This document shows positions 16,404 to 24,614 of a DNA stretch of 64,000 nt, piece after piece. The stretch's first letter is position 1. Each line of letters begins with the position of its first letter. The stretch lies in the NCBI RefSeq assembly GCF_013387495.1, contig NZ_JABZEE010000015.1:186001-250000 (forward strand), given 5' to 3'. This DNA comes from Streptomyces sp. PKU-EA00015 (GTDB taxonomy: Bacteria > Actinomycetota > Actinomycetes > Streptomycetales > Streptomycetaceae). A program made the translations under genes and the position numbers. Below the pieces are notes generated by a model, which was not told the origin of the DNA, made no database searches, and saw only the letters and a list, made by a program, of their open reading frames with translations.

Positions 16404-17677
16404 TGCCCAGACCAGTTGCCGGCGTCGCCGTGCTTCTGTCCACCGCGCTGCTCGTCGCAACGGCCTGCACCGGAGGTGCCGACGTGCCGGTCCAGCCTCA
16501 CCGCACGGTGAACATCGGCTTCCTCGCACCTGTGTCGGGGCCTGTGGCCACGGTGGGAACCGACACCCGGCGGGGCGCCGAACTCGCCGTCGAGATCGTC
16601 AACGGCCGTTACCCGATCCCTCTGCCCCTGGCGAAGGGCGCGGGCCTGCCACGCCTGCACAACGCCCGCATCAGACTCCTGGTGGCCGACACCCACGGCT
16701 CCACGACGCGGGGTGCCGCCGAAGTCGAGCAGCTGGTGACCGACGGGCAGGTGGTTGCCGTCGTCGGCGGCTACGAGTCGGCCGTCACCGAAGCGTCCAG
16801 CGCACGGTCCGAGAAACTGAAGATCCCCTTCGTCAACGGAGGCTCCTCCGCCTCATCGTTGACCGAACGGGGACTGGACTGGTTCTTCCGCACCGGCCCC
16901 TCTGAGCTCGACTACGGCCGGGTGGTCTTCTCCATGCTCAAGGAACGCCAGAGTATGGGTACGTCCATCCGACGCATCGCCGTCGTCCACACGGACGATC
17001 AGTACGGCAACGACGGAGCCGCCATGATCAAACGCCTCGCGTCCCACGTCGACGCGCACGTCGTCGCCGACGTGGCAGTCGAGAGCGGGACGGAAGGCCT
17101 CGTCGATCCCGCGCGTACGGTCGCGCAGGAGGAGCCCGACGTCGTCCTGACGCTGCTGTACACCGCGCAGGCCCTGGCGCTGCAGGAGTCCTTCCGCTCC
17201 CTTGCCCACCGCCCCAGGGCACTCATCGCGTTCGGCGGCGGCTATGCGGATCCTGTCTTCCTGCGCGAGGCCCGTGCCGGGGCGGAAGGAGTGTGCAGCC
17301 GGTTCGCGTGGTCGGCAGACCTGGCCGAACGCAATCCCACGGCCAAGGCCGTCGCAGGCCTGTACAGGAAGCGCTATCGCGCTCCGATGAATGACGACGC
17401 CGCCCGTGCGTTCACCGCCGTCATGACCCTCGCCCAAGCGATCAACGATGCCGGATCCCGCCGGCCGGCCGACATCCGCTCGGCACTGGTGAACACGGAT
17501 GTACCGGGACGAGACACGATCATGCCCTGGGACGGTGTGAAATTCGACGACAACCATCAGAACATCGGCGCACGCGGCATCGTGGAACAGGTGCATGCCG
17601 GCAGATACCGCCTCGTCTACCCCTTCGACGTGGCTCAGGCCGAGCTGGAGTGGCCAATGACGAGTGACGGTGGGTAA
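16403..17677 (+). CDS. LivJ-like periplasmic-binding-fold lipoprotein
   Basis: The 424-residue protein starts MPRPVAGVAVLLSTALLVAT followed by AC, a lipoprotein signal with the lipidated cysteine at about residue 22. The mature part is a type I periplasmic-binding fold of the branched-chain amino acid receptor family: VNIGFLAPVSGPVATVGTDT, VVAVVGGYESAVTEASSARS, IAVVHTDDQYGNDGAAMIKR and DAARAFTAVMTLAQAINDAG. No permease or ATPase gene accompanies it. The TGATG overlap with the kinase stop suggests it serves as an extracellular sensor feeding the kinase rather than as an uptake receptor (inference). The ligand may be a small amino-acid-like or nitrogen compound. Confidence 0.85.
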   Translation: MPRPVAGVAVLLSTALLVATACTGGADVPVQPHRTVNIGFLAPVSGPVATVGTDTRRGAELAVEIVNGRYPIPLPLAKGAGLPRLHNARIRLLVADTHGSTTRGAAEVEQLVTDGQVVAVVGGYESAVTEASSARSEKLKIPFVNGGSSASSLTERGLDWFFRTGPSELDYGRVVFSMLKERQSMGTSIRRIAVVHTDDQYGNDGAAMIKRLASHVDAHVVADVAVESGTEGLVDPARTVAQEEPDVVLTLLYTAQALALQESFRSLAHRPRALIAFGGGYADPVFLREARAGAEGVCSRFAWSADLAERNPTAKAVAGLYRKRYRAPMNDDAARAFTAVMTLAQAINDAGSRRPADIRSALVNTDVPGRDTIMPWDGVKFDDNHQNIGARGIVEQVHAGRYRLVYPFDVAQAELEWPMTSDGG

Positions 17678-17720
17678 GCGGCATGCGTCACCGGCGTCGG
17701 GCGGGTGGAGCCGGTGCGCC

Positions 17721-17736
17721 GGCCCGGTGCCGGGCC
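17721..17736. terminator. Hairpin between convergent genes
   Basis: GGCCCGGTGCCGGGCC is a perfect short inverted repeat located between the lipoprotein stop and the GntR stop. It may act as a bidirectional terminator, although the loop is tight. Confidence 0.45.
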
Positions 17737-17738
17737 CG

Positions 17739-18434
17739 TCAGGCGGTCGGGAGCTCTGAATACCTCTGAATCAGCAGTTTCTCCGCGTCGGCGAGGTAGT
17801 CGGCCAAGAGCAACTCGGCTCTGACCAAGTCCGCCTCGCGCAGGGCGGAGAGGATCTGCCGGTTGCGCTCCAGGAAGGGCTCGTGGAATCCGCGCGGATT
17901 GTCCATGGCATGGAAGACCAACCGCAGTTCGGCCAGGACACCGCGCATCAGCTCGTCCAGACGCTTGCTCTGGGCGAGGGCCACGACAGCGTGGTGGAAG
18001 TGGATGTTCGCCGTGCCGAGCTCGAGCCAGGAGCCTTCTGCCGCCGCCCGGTCGCCTTCGGCGACCGCAGCTTCAGCATTGCTCAAGTCGTAGGGGGGCG
18101 CCCCGAGATTGCGGACTGCCGCGCATTCGATGAGCTTGCGGACCCGGTAGATGTCGGTCACGTCCTGCACCGTGAGGTCGCGGACGAACACGCCGCGGTT
18201 GAGCTCGTGGACGAGCAGCCTCTCGTGGGTCAGCAGACGGAAGGCCTCGCGCAGTGTGTTGCGGGAGACTCCCAATGCGCTGCCGATTGCGTCCTCGGAC
18301 AGTTTGCTTCCCGGTCGCAGATACCCATCGGTGATACGAGACCGCAGGATGTCGGCCACCCGGTCCGCGGTGCTGGACCGCCCCAAGAGCGCCCGGTCCC
18401 CGGCGAGAACCGACGGGTCGACCTCGGTTGTCAT
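17739..18434 (-). CDS. GntR family regulator, FCD (FadR) subfamily
   Basis: The 231-residue protein has an N-terminal winged helix: STADRVADILRSRITDGYLR, then PGSKLSEDAIGSALGVSRNT and LREAFRLLTHERLLVHELNR (about residues 20-85). An all-helical FCD ligand-binding domain follows, with DIYRVRKLIECAAVRNL and HFHHAVVALAQSKRLDELMR, whose histidines fit the metal/ligand site of FCD proteins. A perfect palindrome GGATCGTTCAACGATCC lies 107 bp upstream of its start, in the region shared with the pxp genes, and related copies precede the carboxylase, ATPase and MFS genes. It is therefore the likely regulator of the whole 9.4-21.4 kb island. The ligand is probably an acid or acyl-CoA of that pathway. 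Confidence 0.9.
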   Translation of the reverse strand: MTTEVDPSVLAGDRALLGRSSTADRVADILRSRITDGYLRPGSKLSEDAIGSALGVSRNTLREAFRLLTHERLLVHELNRGVFVRDLTVQDVTDIYRVRKLIECAAVRNLGAPPYDLSNAEAAVAEGDRAAAEGSWLELGTANIHFHHAVVALAQSKRLDELMRGVLAELRLVFHAMDNPRGFHEPFLERNRQILSALREADLVRAELLLADYLADAEKLLIQRYSELPTA

Positions 18435-18540
18435 CCCTTTTTTCCTTCCCCGACGGCCGACGGTGCGGCCGATGACCTCTTCAAGCCTGCTCGTTTCCAG
18501 TCAACCGGAAATGCGTGAACGAAACAACACACCATCTACC

Positions 18541-18557
18541 GGATCGTTCAACGATCC
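18541..18557. promoter_or_regulatory. GntR-type palindromic operator, site D (perfect)
   Basis: GGATCGTTCAACGATCC is identical to site C at 12572. It lies between the GntR gene (minus strand) and the broken DUF1445 gene plus pxpABC (plus strand), the expected place for autoregulation and control of the divergent operon. Confidence 0.78.
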
Positions 18558-18724
18558 TCTAATATGGATTCCAGAGGTGCTGCTCTGCCGGTCAAGATCT
18601 GGAGTCCGGATCAGGGGCACGCCAGCGCTGCCGAGGGTCGCAGTGCCTCAGTGCCCAGAGCCTGATTCCGCAGGCCTGCACCGGACGGGAGTCGTAGCCG
18701 ACACCTGTGACGAGAGGATCATCG

Positions 18725-19069
18725 ATGACGAATGTTCCAGCCCCGGCAGCTCTGACTCCCCGGGCCGCGCGGGCCGGATTCCGCCACGGCACCGACGTGC
18801 CCACCACGGGTCGGTGCGCCGCGTCTGCCGGCGGTCCACGGAAGCCCGCTGCACGTCGGCGACCCGGCCACTTTGGGCATCAAGGACCTCGGCCGGCCCG
18901 ATTTCGGAGATCCGGTGGCGGCCGAGCCAGGCGACGTGCCGGTGTTCTGGGCCTGTGGGGTCACGCCCCGAGCAGCGCTGATGGTGTCGCGACCCCCTTC
19001 GCGATCACGCACGCCCCCGGCTACATGCTTATCACCGACGCTCGTGACACGGACTACCGCCTCGCATGA
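18725..19069 (+). pseudogene. DUF1445 (YcsI, putative hydro-lyase/D-glutamate cyclase family) gene with internal deletion and frameshifts
   Basis: From the ATG at 18725 the frame gives [20 protein letters not shown] and HGTDVPTTG, which fits the N-terminus of the family. The next frame then gives [20 protein letters not shown] followed by [20 protein letters not shown] and [14 protein letters not shown], the conserved C-terminal region. A further shift restores [20 protein letters not shown] and the stop at 19069. An intact family member has about 260 residues, so roughly 140 central residues are missing. In Bacillus subtilis a ycsI gene neighbours the pxpABC homologues, so this was probably the first gene of the operon. 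Confidence 0.75.
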
Positions 19070-19122
19070 CCGCGCAGTGGCTGCTCGTGCCGAGTGGACT
19101 GCTTCAAGGAGACACAACAGCT

Positions 19123-19887
19123 GTGACAGACATCGTGATCGACCTCAACGCCGATCTGGCAGAAGGCTTCGGTCGCTGGACGCTCACCGACGACGAGGCC
19201 ATGCTGTCGGTGGTGACCAGTGCCAATGTCGCCTGCGGGTTCCACGCCGGAGACCCGAGCATCATGCACCGCGTCTGCGACACGGCAGCCCGACGCGGCG
19301 TGCGGATCGGAGCCCAGGTCTCCTACCGAGACCTGGCGGGCTTCGGGCGCCGAGCCATGGACGTCCCCGCCCAGGAGCTCGCCGACGAGATCACGTACCA
19401 GATCGGCTCCCTCCAGGTGTTCGCCCGGGCAGCCGGAGCGGACGTCGCATACGTCAAGCCCCACGGGGCGCTGTACAACCGGGTGGTGTTCGACCAGGAG
19501 CAGGCGGCCGCCGTCGCTGCCGGTGTCCGGCTCGCGGATGCCACGCTGCCCGTCCTGTGCCTGCCCGGCTCGGCCATGCATGCGGAAGCCCGGCTCGTAG
19601 GCCTGCCGGCTGTCGAGGAGGCTTTCGTCGACCGCGCCTACACGGCGGCAGGGACCCTCGTCCCCAGGGCCACCCCGGGAGCGGTGCTCACCTCTGCCGA
19701 GCAAGTCGCCCGGCGGGCAGTGGACCTGGCGCGGAAGGGTTGCGTCGTCTCCCTCGACGGGGAGACGGTGCCGATCAGGGCGCGCTCGCTGTGCCTGCAC
19801 GGAGACACCCCTGGGGCCGTCGAGCTGGCCAAGCAGGTACGCGGGGCGCTGGAATCGGCGGGTGTCAGGGTAGAGGCCTTCGCATGA
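19123..19887 (+). CDS. pxpA: 5-oxoprolinase subunit A (LamB/YcsF family)
   Basis: The 254-residue protein from GTG 19123 ([20 protein letters not shown]) has an AAGGAG box in good position; the earlier in-frame ATG at 19066 has none. Family signatures are [50 protein letters not shown] and [13 protein letters not shown]. PxpA with PxpB and PxpC forms the prokaryotic ATP-dependent 5-oxoprolinase that opens 5-oxo-L-proline to glutamate. The next gene starts inside its stop codon (ATGA), so the three are translationally coupled. A GntR palindrome lies about 570 bp upstream, before the decayed DUF1445 gene. Confidence 0.92.
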   Translation: MTDIVIDLNADLAEGFGRWTLTDDEAMLSVVTSANVACGFHAGDPSIMHRVCDTAARRGVRIGAQVSYRDLAGFGRRAMDVPAQELADEITYQIGSLQVFARAAGADVAYVKPHGALYNRVVFDQEQAAAVAAGVRLADATLPVLCLPGSAMHAEARLVGLPAVEEAFVDRAYTAAGTLVPRATPGAVLTSAEQVARRAVDLARKGCVVSLDGETVPIRARSLCLHGDTPGAVELAKQVRGALESAGVRVEAFA

Positions 19888-20567
19888 GACTGAGCCCTGT
19901 GGGAGCCGATTCCCTCCTGGTCGACCTGGACACGCCGGAGGAGGCCCAGGCCTGGCATGCTCAGATCCTGAACCGCCGCAGCGCAGGCACGCTCCCGCCG
20001 GTGCGCGAGGTCGTGCCCGGCGAGAAGACCGTACTGATGTACGGAGTCGGCGACATCGACGCCATGGCCGCAGAGCTGCGTCACTGGTCGGTTCCGGCGC
20101 TCACAGGCGACAGCGGCCCGCTGGTCGAGATTCCGGTGCGCTACGACGGTGCCGATCTTCCAGCCGTGGCGGAGCTGTGGGGTGTCTCCGAGCAGGATGT
20201 GGCCGGCATTCACAGCAGTACCCAGTACCGCGTGGCCTTCTGCGGCTTCGTTCCCGGGTTCGCCTACATGCTCGGGCTCCAAGAGCCCTACCACGTGCCC
20301 AGGAAAGCAGAACCCCGCACGTCCGTACCCGCGGGCTCCGTGGCACTGGCGGGCCCCTACACCGGCATCTACCCTCGTGCCTCTCCCGGCGGCTGGCAGC
20401 TGATCGGCACGACTGACGTGGGCCTGTGGGACATGGAACGCGACCCCGCCGCGTTGCTGGCCCCGGGCACGCGTGTCCGCTTCATCCCCCAGCCTGTAAC
20501 CCGTGATCGTGGCGGATCCAGGAGAACGAGGCAGGCCGAGACGAAGGGCGGGAGGCACAACGCATGA
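19884..20567 (+). CDS. pxpB: 5-oxoprolinase subunit B (KipI family)
   Basis: The 227-residue product starts [20 protein letters not shown] and carries the KipI/allophanate hydrolase subunit 1 signatures: [60 protein letters not shown] and [19 protein letters not shown]. Length is normal. It overlaps pxpA and pxpC by 4 nt on each side. The last 25 residues ([20 protein letters not shown]) are a basic extension. Bacillus KipI was first described as a kinase inhibitor, but the general function is as a 5-oxoprolinase subunit. Confidence 0.92.
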   Translation: MRLSPVGADSLLVDLDTPEEAQAWHAQILNRRSAGTLPPVREVVPGEKTVLMYGVGDIDAMAAELRHWSVPALTGDSGPLVEIPVRYDGADLPAVAELWGVSEQDVAGIHSSTQYRVAFCGFVPGFAYMLGLQEPYHVPRKAEPRTSVPAGSVALAGPYTGIYPRASPGGWQLIGTTDVGLWDMERDPAALLAPGTRVRFIPQPVTRDRGGSRRTRQAETKGGRHNA

Positions 20568-21442
20568 GCGGCGGCAAGATGGAAGTCATACGGGCCGGCG
20601 CCCTCACAACGATTCAGGACCTCGGCCGGTTCGGCCACGCCAGTCTGGGCGTACCGCGGTCCGGCGCCCTCGACCAGCCTGCGCACCGTCTGGCGAACCG
20701 GCTGGTCGGCAACCCGGTCGACGCTGCAACGTTGGAAACGACACTCACCGGCGTAGCCGTACGCGTTACGCAGGCCGTGGTCGTGGCCGTGACCGGTGCC
20801 CCCGCACCGGTACGCGTCAACGACAGACCCGCGGCGTGGGCCGAGCCGGTGTACCTGCCCGCAGGCGCTGTGCTGTCGGTGGGCACGGTCACGAGCGGCC
20901 TGCGCAGCTACATCGCCGTCAGCGGAGGCATCATCGTCCCGCCCGTCCTCGGCAGCCGCTCCACCGATCTCCTCTCCGGCCTCGGCCCCGCCCCGCTCCG
21001 GGACGGCGACACCGTCGCCGTGGGCGTACCCGGCGGTCGGCCGATGCGATCCGACACCGTGGCATGGCAGGCACCCCCGTCCGAATTGGTGCTTCCCGTA
21101 CTCCTCGGTCCTCGGGACGACTGGTTCACGCGCGCCGCCGTGGACACACTCGCGAGCGCCCGATTCTGGGTCTCCTCCAAGAGCAACCGCATCGCGCTGC
21201 GGACGGACGGCCCCGTTCTCGAGCGCGCCGTGCACCGTGAAATGGCCAGCGAGGGGATGGTCGTGGGAGCGATTCAGGTGCCACCCGAGGGGAAACCCGT
21301 GGTCTTCCTGGCCGACTCCCCGACCACCGGCGGCTATCCCGTCATCGGTGTCGTACCCGAGAACCGACTGGCTGCGGCAGCTCAGGCCGTGCCGGGCCTG
21401 CCGGTCAGGTTCGGCCCGATCCACCGACGCCGCCGGATCTGA
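20564..21442 (+). CDS. pxpC: 5-oxoprolinase subunit C (KipA / biotin-dependent carboxyltransferase-like family)
   Basis: The 292-residue product starts [20 protein letters not shown]. Family signatures include [60 protein letters not shown] and [20 protein letters not shown] plus [14 protein letters not shown]. It is the third gene of the pxp operon and overlaps pxpB by ATGA. Older annotations call this family a biotin-dependent carboxylase subunit. That is noteworthy here because true acyl-CoA carboxylase subunits are encoded in the same putative regulon. Confidence 0.92.
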   Translation: MSGGKMEVIRAGALTTIQDLGRFGHASLGVPRSGALDQPAHRLANRLVGNPVDAATLETTLTGVAVRVTQAVVVAVTGAPAPVRVNDRPAAWAEPVYLPAGAVLSVGTVTSGLRSYIAVSGGIIVPPVLGSRSTDLLSGLGPAPLRDGDTVAVGVPGGRPMRSDTVAWQAPPSELVLPVLLGPRDDWFTRAAVDTLASARFWVSSKSNRIALRTDGPVLERAVHREMASEGMVVGAIQVPPEGKPVVFLADSPTTGGYPVIGVVPENRLAAAAQAVPGLPVRFGPIHRRRRI

Positions 21443-21554
21443 GCCGGCCAGATCGTGGACCGGACGGGCTCCGCGCCGGCCGGCCCTCCAGACCTCCGCA
21501 CTCCGGGCCCGTCACCGGATCGGCGACCGGCGGCTGCCTGTGCCGCTGAGCCGG

Positions 21555-22826
21555 TCACGAGAGTTCCGTGCCGCGGGTCTCCGGCAGACCGACGAGGGCG
21601 ATGAGGGCGACGGCGTAACCCATGACACCGTAGACGAGAGCGCCGCCGACGCCTTCGTCGCCCGCCGCAAACCCCACGGAAGTCGGGAAGAAGGCCCCGC
21701 AGGCGCGTCCGACGTTGTAGGTGAAGCTCTGCCCGGTGCCGCGGACAGCACTCGGGTAGAGCTCGGCGAGGAAAGCGCCGAAGCCGGAGAAGATGGCGGA
21801 GGCGCAAAAACCCAGAGGGAAGCCCAGGACCAGAAGCATTCTGTTGGAACCCTGGGGGATGTTGATGTAAGCCATCAACAGGCCCCCGCTGAGAACCGCG
21901 AACAGGGCGAAGGACTTCTTGCGTCCCAGGAAGTCGACGACGTAGCCGGCGGTGACGTAACCACAGAAGGCGCCGGTGATCAGCACGAACAAGTAGCCGC
22001 CGGTGCCTACGACGGTCAGACCGCGTTCGGTCTTCAGATAGGCGGGCAGCCAGGTCGCAATGGTGTAGTAGCCGCCCTGCACCCCCGTCGCGAGCAGGGT
22101 GGCGAAGAACGTCTTGCGGGCCAGGGCGCCTTGGAAGACAGATGACAGCGGGACGCGCCCCTCCTTCGTGAGCCGCCTGGTCACCTGAGGGGCGTCCTGC
22201 ACCTTGCGACGCACATACACCAGCAGCAGTGCGGGAAGAGCGCCGGTCCAGAACATCACGCGCCAGGCGATGGCGGGGTCGAGGGTATCCATCACCACGG
22301 TGCTCACGATGACCGCCAGCCCCCAGCCGACGGCCCAGGAACTCTGGATGAAGGCCAACACCCGGCCCCGGTACCGGCTCTTGGCGTATTCGGCGATCAG
22401 GACGGCACCGGCCGCCCACTCGCCGCCGAAACCGATGCCCTGAAAGGCCCTGCTCACCAGCAGCATGGGATAGTTCAGCGCGAAACCGCACAGCACGGTG
22501 AACAGGGCGTAGGTGCCCACGGTGATCATGAGGGTGCGGACCCGGCCCACACGGTCGATCAGCACCCCGGCGAGAATTCCACCGATGGCGGACATCAGCA
22601 GTGTGACGGTCGTCAGCAGTCCTGTCTGCGCCGTGCTGAGGCTGAAGTAGCCCGCGATCGCGACCATGCTCAGCGGCAGTACCTGAAAGTCGTAGGAGTC
22701 GAGAGCGAAGCCGCCGAACGCCCCCTTGAAGGCCCGGCGCCCCTCGCGAGTGAACGACCGGTACCAGGACAGGGGGCCGGTCACCTCCTGGCCGTCCGGC
22801 CCCAGCCCACTCGGCGTGGACGCCAC
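21555..22826 (-). CDS. MFS transporter, paralogue of the one at 12718-13989
   Basis: The 423-residue protein starts at the GTG at 22826 (VASTPSGLGPDGQEVTGPLS), with CGGAGG 7 nt upstream; longer frames upstream lack support. It is closely similar to the transporter at 12718 along its whole length, for example KGAFGGFALDSYDFQVLPLS, GILAGVLIDRVGRVRTLMIT and FQGIGFGGEWAAGAVLIAEY, and ends in a matching LVGLPETRGTELS. Both are 424 codons. It converges on pxpC. No GntR palindrome was seen upstream, so regulation may differ from its paralogue. Substrate unknown. Confidence 0.88.
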   Translation of the reverse strand: MASTPSGLGPDGQEVTGPLSWYRSFTREGRRAFKGAFGGFALDSYDFQVLPLSMVAIAGYFSLSTAQTGLLTTVTLLMSAIGGILAGVLIDRVGRVRTLMITVGTYALFTVLCGFALNYPMLLVSRAFQGIGFGGEWAAGAVLIAEYAKSRYRGRVLAFIQSSWAVGWGLAVIVSTVVMDTLDPAIAWRVMFWTGALPALLLVYVRRKVQDAPQVTRRLTKEGRVPLSSVFQGALARKTFFATLLATGVQGGYYTIATWLPAYLKTERGLTVVGTGGYLFVLITGAFCGYVTAGYVVDFLGRKKSFALFAVLSGGLLMAYINIPQGSNRMLLVLGFPLGFCASAIFSGFGAFLAELYPSAVRGTGQSFTYNVGRACGAFFPTSVGFAAGDEGVGGALVYGVMGYAVALIALVGLPETRGTELS

Positions 22827-23340
22827 GGTGCACCTCCGATCGCCAGAGAGGAGGCACATCGGAGGCTGCTGAGCCGCCCGACGCGGGCCTCGCCGGGAAA
22901 TCCGCGCTTCCAGCCTCTCATCCGCCGAAATGCGGTGAGCCCAGATGCGCAGGGTGTCGGCCGATGTGGTGCCCTTCCGAAGGGGATCCGGTGTCGCGGC
23001 GCGCGGACTGCCCGCCACACCCCCACGACCGCAGCCACCCTGAGCCAGCTCACCGGCCTGGAGCCGCACCGCGCGGTCGACCTCGAACTGGGGCCGCCGC
23101 CCTGCTGCACACCCTGGTACGGCTGCAGCCGCTGCCGTACCGCAACAGCTGTACGCCTGCCGGGTCGCCGCCGCCTACATACACGCCTCCGGCGAGGGCA
23201 TCGACCCCCCCGTACGGAGCCATGGTCGACCTGGTCCGCGACATCCAGGCCGCCAAGGCGGACGTTTACCAGGCGGCTGACTGCATCCGCACCTGGCGCA
23301 TCTGACCACCGCACCCCAGGAGCGTGCGCTTGGCCGGCTT
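22827..23340. other. Intergenic; possible decayed coding remnant at 23150-23305
   Basis: No intact gene was found. The 3' end reads YGAMVDLVRDIQAAKADVYQ then AADCIRTWRI and a stop at 23303-23305. A related upstream part (QLYACRVAAAYIHASGEGID) is one frame away, as in a frameshifted gene end. The family was not recognised. Confidence 0.3.
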
Positions 23341-23637
23341 TCAGGGAGCGCGGGCGGCCAGCCACTTGGTGAGGTCGCCCGCGATGTGGTCGGTGCTGGT
23401 CGCGACAACGACGTCGTGCTCGCGGCGGGTGGTGTCGAGGCGGACGATCTCGTATCCGCCGTTTTTCAGGACGGCGACAGAAGCGAACCAGGAGGGGTCG
23501 TCCTGGTCGGGTTGGATGACGACAAAGGTGTTGTCCGTGTCGTTGAGGTCGTCGATCAGCATGAACAGGGCGTCCTCGGACGGGTCGTCGACGTGGTCGC
23601 CGTTCTCGCTGTCAGCGCAGTAGTACCTGGCGGCCAC
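23341..23637 (-). CDS. Small acidic hypothetical protein
   Basis: The 98-residue frame from the GTG at 23637 (VAARYYCADSENGDHVDDPS) has GGGGAGAG just upstream. It contains EDALFMLIDDLNDTDNTFVV, PSWFASVAVLKNGGYEIVRL and HDVVVATSTDHIAGDLTKWL, and looks like a small alpha/beta protein. The arrangement is faintly like Imm1-type immunity proteins, but no diagnostic residue was confirmed and no toxin gene is adjacent. Function unknown. Confidence 0.6.
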   Translation of the reverse strand: MAARYYCADSENGDHVDDPSEDALFMLIDDLNDTDNTFVVIQPDQDDPSWFASVAVLKNGGYEIVRLDTTRREHDVVVATSTDHIAGDLTKWLAARAP

Positions 23638-23962
23638 TGAACTCTCCCCATGCGTGTGCTGTCGAATTCGGTGGCCCAGCATGGCACGGCCGGACGAGGA
23701 GCGGTGGCTCACAGCCCCTGGTGTATCGCGGCGATTTGGACGGTGGCCTCGAAGCGGACGGCAAGCTGTCCTACCGGGCCGCCCGCGGGGCCTGCGTCTC
23801 GCTTTCACCGTCCGCCTCGCCAAGACCGGTTACGTCCACCCCTCCGGCAGCCGCCCGCATTCACCCGGACGCACACATCACCCACCTCGAAGTCCGCACC
23901 TGGCGCCCACGCTGACACGCAGCCGGGGGTCCCGCACCGTCAGCGCAGCAGCATGGGCACCC
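23638..23962. other. Intergenic with a possible gene-end remnant
   Basis: The frame ending at 23915 reads ARIHPDAHITHLEVRTWRPR and stop, with GC-skewed codon use, but no start or family was identified. Probably a decayed fragment. Confidence 0.25.
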
Positions 23963-24556
23963 TCAGGGGCGCCCGCTCATGACGCTGCGCAGCAGGTCGA
24001 CGATGGGCTGCACGGGTACGGTCGGGTCGAAGGCGCGCTGGACGCCGAGCCCGATGCCGAGGCTGAGCAGCGTCAGGGCGGCGGTGTCGGCGGGCAGGGC
24101 GAGTGTGATGCCGAGTTCGTCCGCCTGCGCCCGGATCAGGTCCGCGAGCGTGTCGGTGACGATGCGCCGGCGCTGGGCGAGTTGCTCGCACACCTGCTTG
24201 TCGCGGCGGTTGGCGGTGGCGAACTCGACTTCCAGCGAGGTCCACGAGCTGTCGCCGATGGTCTCGTCGGCCCAGCGGGCGAATCCCGCGATCCGGTCCT
24301 CGAAGAGGGGCGCGTCGCCCATCGCGGCGGCCAGCTGTGTCACCTGTTCCGCGGCGATGCGGTCGAGCACGGCCAGGCACAGCTCGTTCTTGGTGGCGAA
24401 GTTGGAGTACACCGCCCCCTTCGAGTAGCCCGCCGCCTCGGCGACACGCTCCATTGACGTCGCCGTGAAGCCTTCGCCCAGGAAGAGCGCGTACGCGGTG
24501 TCGAGGACGTGTTCGCGGGTGCGGGCCTGGCTCTCGGCCCGGGTCAGTCTTGCCAC
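23963..24556 (-). CDS. TetR/AcrR family regulator
   Basis: The 197-residue protein starts MARLTRAESQARTREHVLDT. The DNA-binding domain is clear: AYALFLGEGFTATSMERVAE then AAGYSKGAVYSNFATKNELC (residues 17-55). The C-terminal helical part contains LEVEFATANRRDKQVCEQLA, typical of the TetR_C family. It is divergent from the patatin/monooxygenase operon with 58 bp between starts, and a short palindrome at 24583-24595 lies in the gap, so it is probably its repressor. Confidence 0.9.
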   Translation of the reverse strand: MARLTRAESQARTREHVLDTAYALFLGEGFTATSMERVAEAAGYSKGAVYSNFATKNELCLAVLDRIAAEQVTQLAAAMGDAPLFEDRIAGFARWADETIGDSSWTSLEVEFATANRRDKQVCEQLAQRRRIVTDTLADLIRAQADELGITLALPADTAALTLLSLGIGLGVQRAFDPTVPVQPIVDLLRSVMSGRP

Positions 24557-24582
24557 CCCCGGAGGATACCGCTAGCTTTCGG

Positions 24583-24595
24583 ATTCCCTTGGAAT
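24583..24595. promoter_or_regulatory. Candidate TetR operator
   Basis: ATTCCCTTGGAAT has perfect 5-bp arms (ATTCC/GGAAT) around CTT and lies in the 58-bp divergent gap between the TetR and patatin genes. The palindrome is short, so the assignment is tentative. Confidence 0.45.
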
Positions 24596-24614
24596 TCAAA
24601 TACCGGGAGAATCC

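Noticed and set aside
23341..23823. Longer form of the small acidic protein starting at 23823
   Set aside because: The extra N-terminus is arginine-rich and unlike a real protein; the GTG at 23637 has a good ribosome binding site.
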